Shown here: positions 62,512 to 64,000 of the stretch, in pieces
Position numbering within the stretch: the stretch's first letter is position 1
How the letters are laid out: each line of letters starts with the position of its first letter
NCBI RefSeq assembly: GCF_010729895.1
Contig: NZ_AP022612.1
Location: 620,001 to 684,000, forward strand
Reading direction: 5' to 3'
Origin: Mycolicibacterium confluentis
Lineage (GTDB): Bacteria > Actinomycetota > Actinomycetes > Mycobacteriales > Mycobacteriaceae
DNA length: 64,000 nt
Translations under genes and position numbers: made by a program
The notes under the pieces: model-generated
Seen by the model: the letters and a program-made list of their open reading frames with translations, nothing else
Databases searched by the model: none
What the model was told of the DNA's origin: nothing

Positions 62512-62539
62512 CAATGTATCTATGACAATGTGTTGATTG
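62512..62539. promoter_or_regulatory. Candidate MocR operator
   Basis: CAATG occurs at 62512 and 62526, and the second copy begins the inverted repeat CAAT gtgttg ATTG (62526-62539). Direct plus inverted half-sites are common for MocR regulators. It lies in the divergent gap next to the MocR start. Confidence 0.4.
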
Positions 62540-62591
62540 CATCAGTTTCGGCTTCGTAGGGTCGCCACGCAACGCGATTCGAGGAGGCCTG

Positions 62592-64000
<1,409 letters not shown>

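Overview
The window is a GC-rich stretch of a mycobacterial chromosome. The organism is most likely a rapid grower of the Mycolicibacterium type and not a member of the tuberculosis complex. The evidence is the order of conserved genes. As recalled, it follows the M. tuberculosis H37Rv order from Rv1005c to Rv1023: pabB, metG, tatD, rpfB, ksgA, ispE, the pks16-type acyl-AMP ligase, pth, rplY, lpqT, prs, glmU, a tRNA-Gln, the Rv1019-type TetR gene, mfd, mazG, lpqU and eno. PGRS-type glycine-rich coding sequence, an IdeR-like box, frequent GTG starts and TANNNT -10 elements fit the same group. No insertion sequence, phage gene or CRISPR array was seen.

Core blocks. From 1 to 5.9 kb, minus-strand genes encode PabB (cut by the window edge), an ECF41 sigma factor translationally coupled to an NDH-2-like oxidoreductase, GdhA and MetG. 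From 5.9 to 12.8 kb run tatD, the rpfB-ksgA-ispE group (with a kinase gene on the opposite strand between ksgA and ispE) and the fatty acyl-AMP ligase. From 34.9 to 41 kb, minus-strand genes encode Pth, RplY, an SDR, LpqT, ArsC, Prs and GlmU, with tRNA-Gln upstream. TetR and mfd follow on the plus strand.

Accessory insertions relative to the H37Rv order. (1) 12.9-27.0 kb is a catabolic cluster of 12 genes: APC permease, SDR, FadR-type GntR regulator, SDR, DUF1116 protein, SDR, a Cys-rich unknown protein, two glutamine-synthetase-like ligases, an esterase, an SDR, a Baeyer-Villiger-type monooxygenase and a gamma-glutamyl hydrolase. Most junctions are ATGA/GTGA overlaps. A repeated TATAGGTCTT-type motif lies before the permease gene, between the regulator and the second SDR gene, and, more weakly, before the monooxygenase gene. 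The gene content suggests import of an amine, gamma-glutamylation, alcohol-to-ketone oxidation, Baeyer-Villiger insertion, ester hydrolysis and deglutamylation. The substrate is unknown, and this is the best candidate for an undescribed system in the window. (2) 27.1-34.7 kb holds two small secreted proteins, a FadD/NDMA-type alcohol dehydrogenase/P450 group, a divergent histidine kinase/response regulator pair and a ferredoxin. (3) 45.7-55.8 kb holds a 1552-residue PGRS protein with no PE domain and two large ATPase-LuxR (LAL) regulators. (4) 56.9-60.3 kb is an efeUOB iron-uptake operon behind an IdeR-like box. (5) 61.2-63.1 kb is a MocR-type regulator divergent from a thioesterase, ahead of eno, which is cut by the window edge.

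Points of special interest include a KsgA with an apparent in-frame loss from a conserved motif and a likely CTG start, a possible leaderless small ORF ending in a GTGA overlap with the acyl-AMP ligase start, a near-perfect CRP-type palindrome, and several long perfect intergenic hairpins and short tandem repeats.
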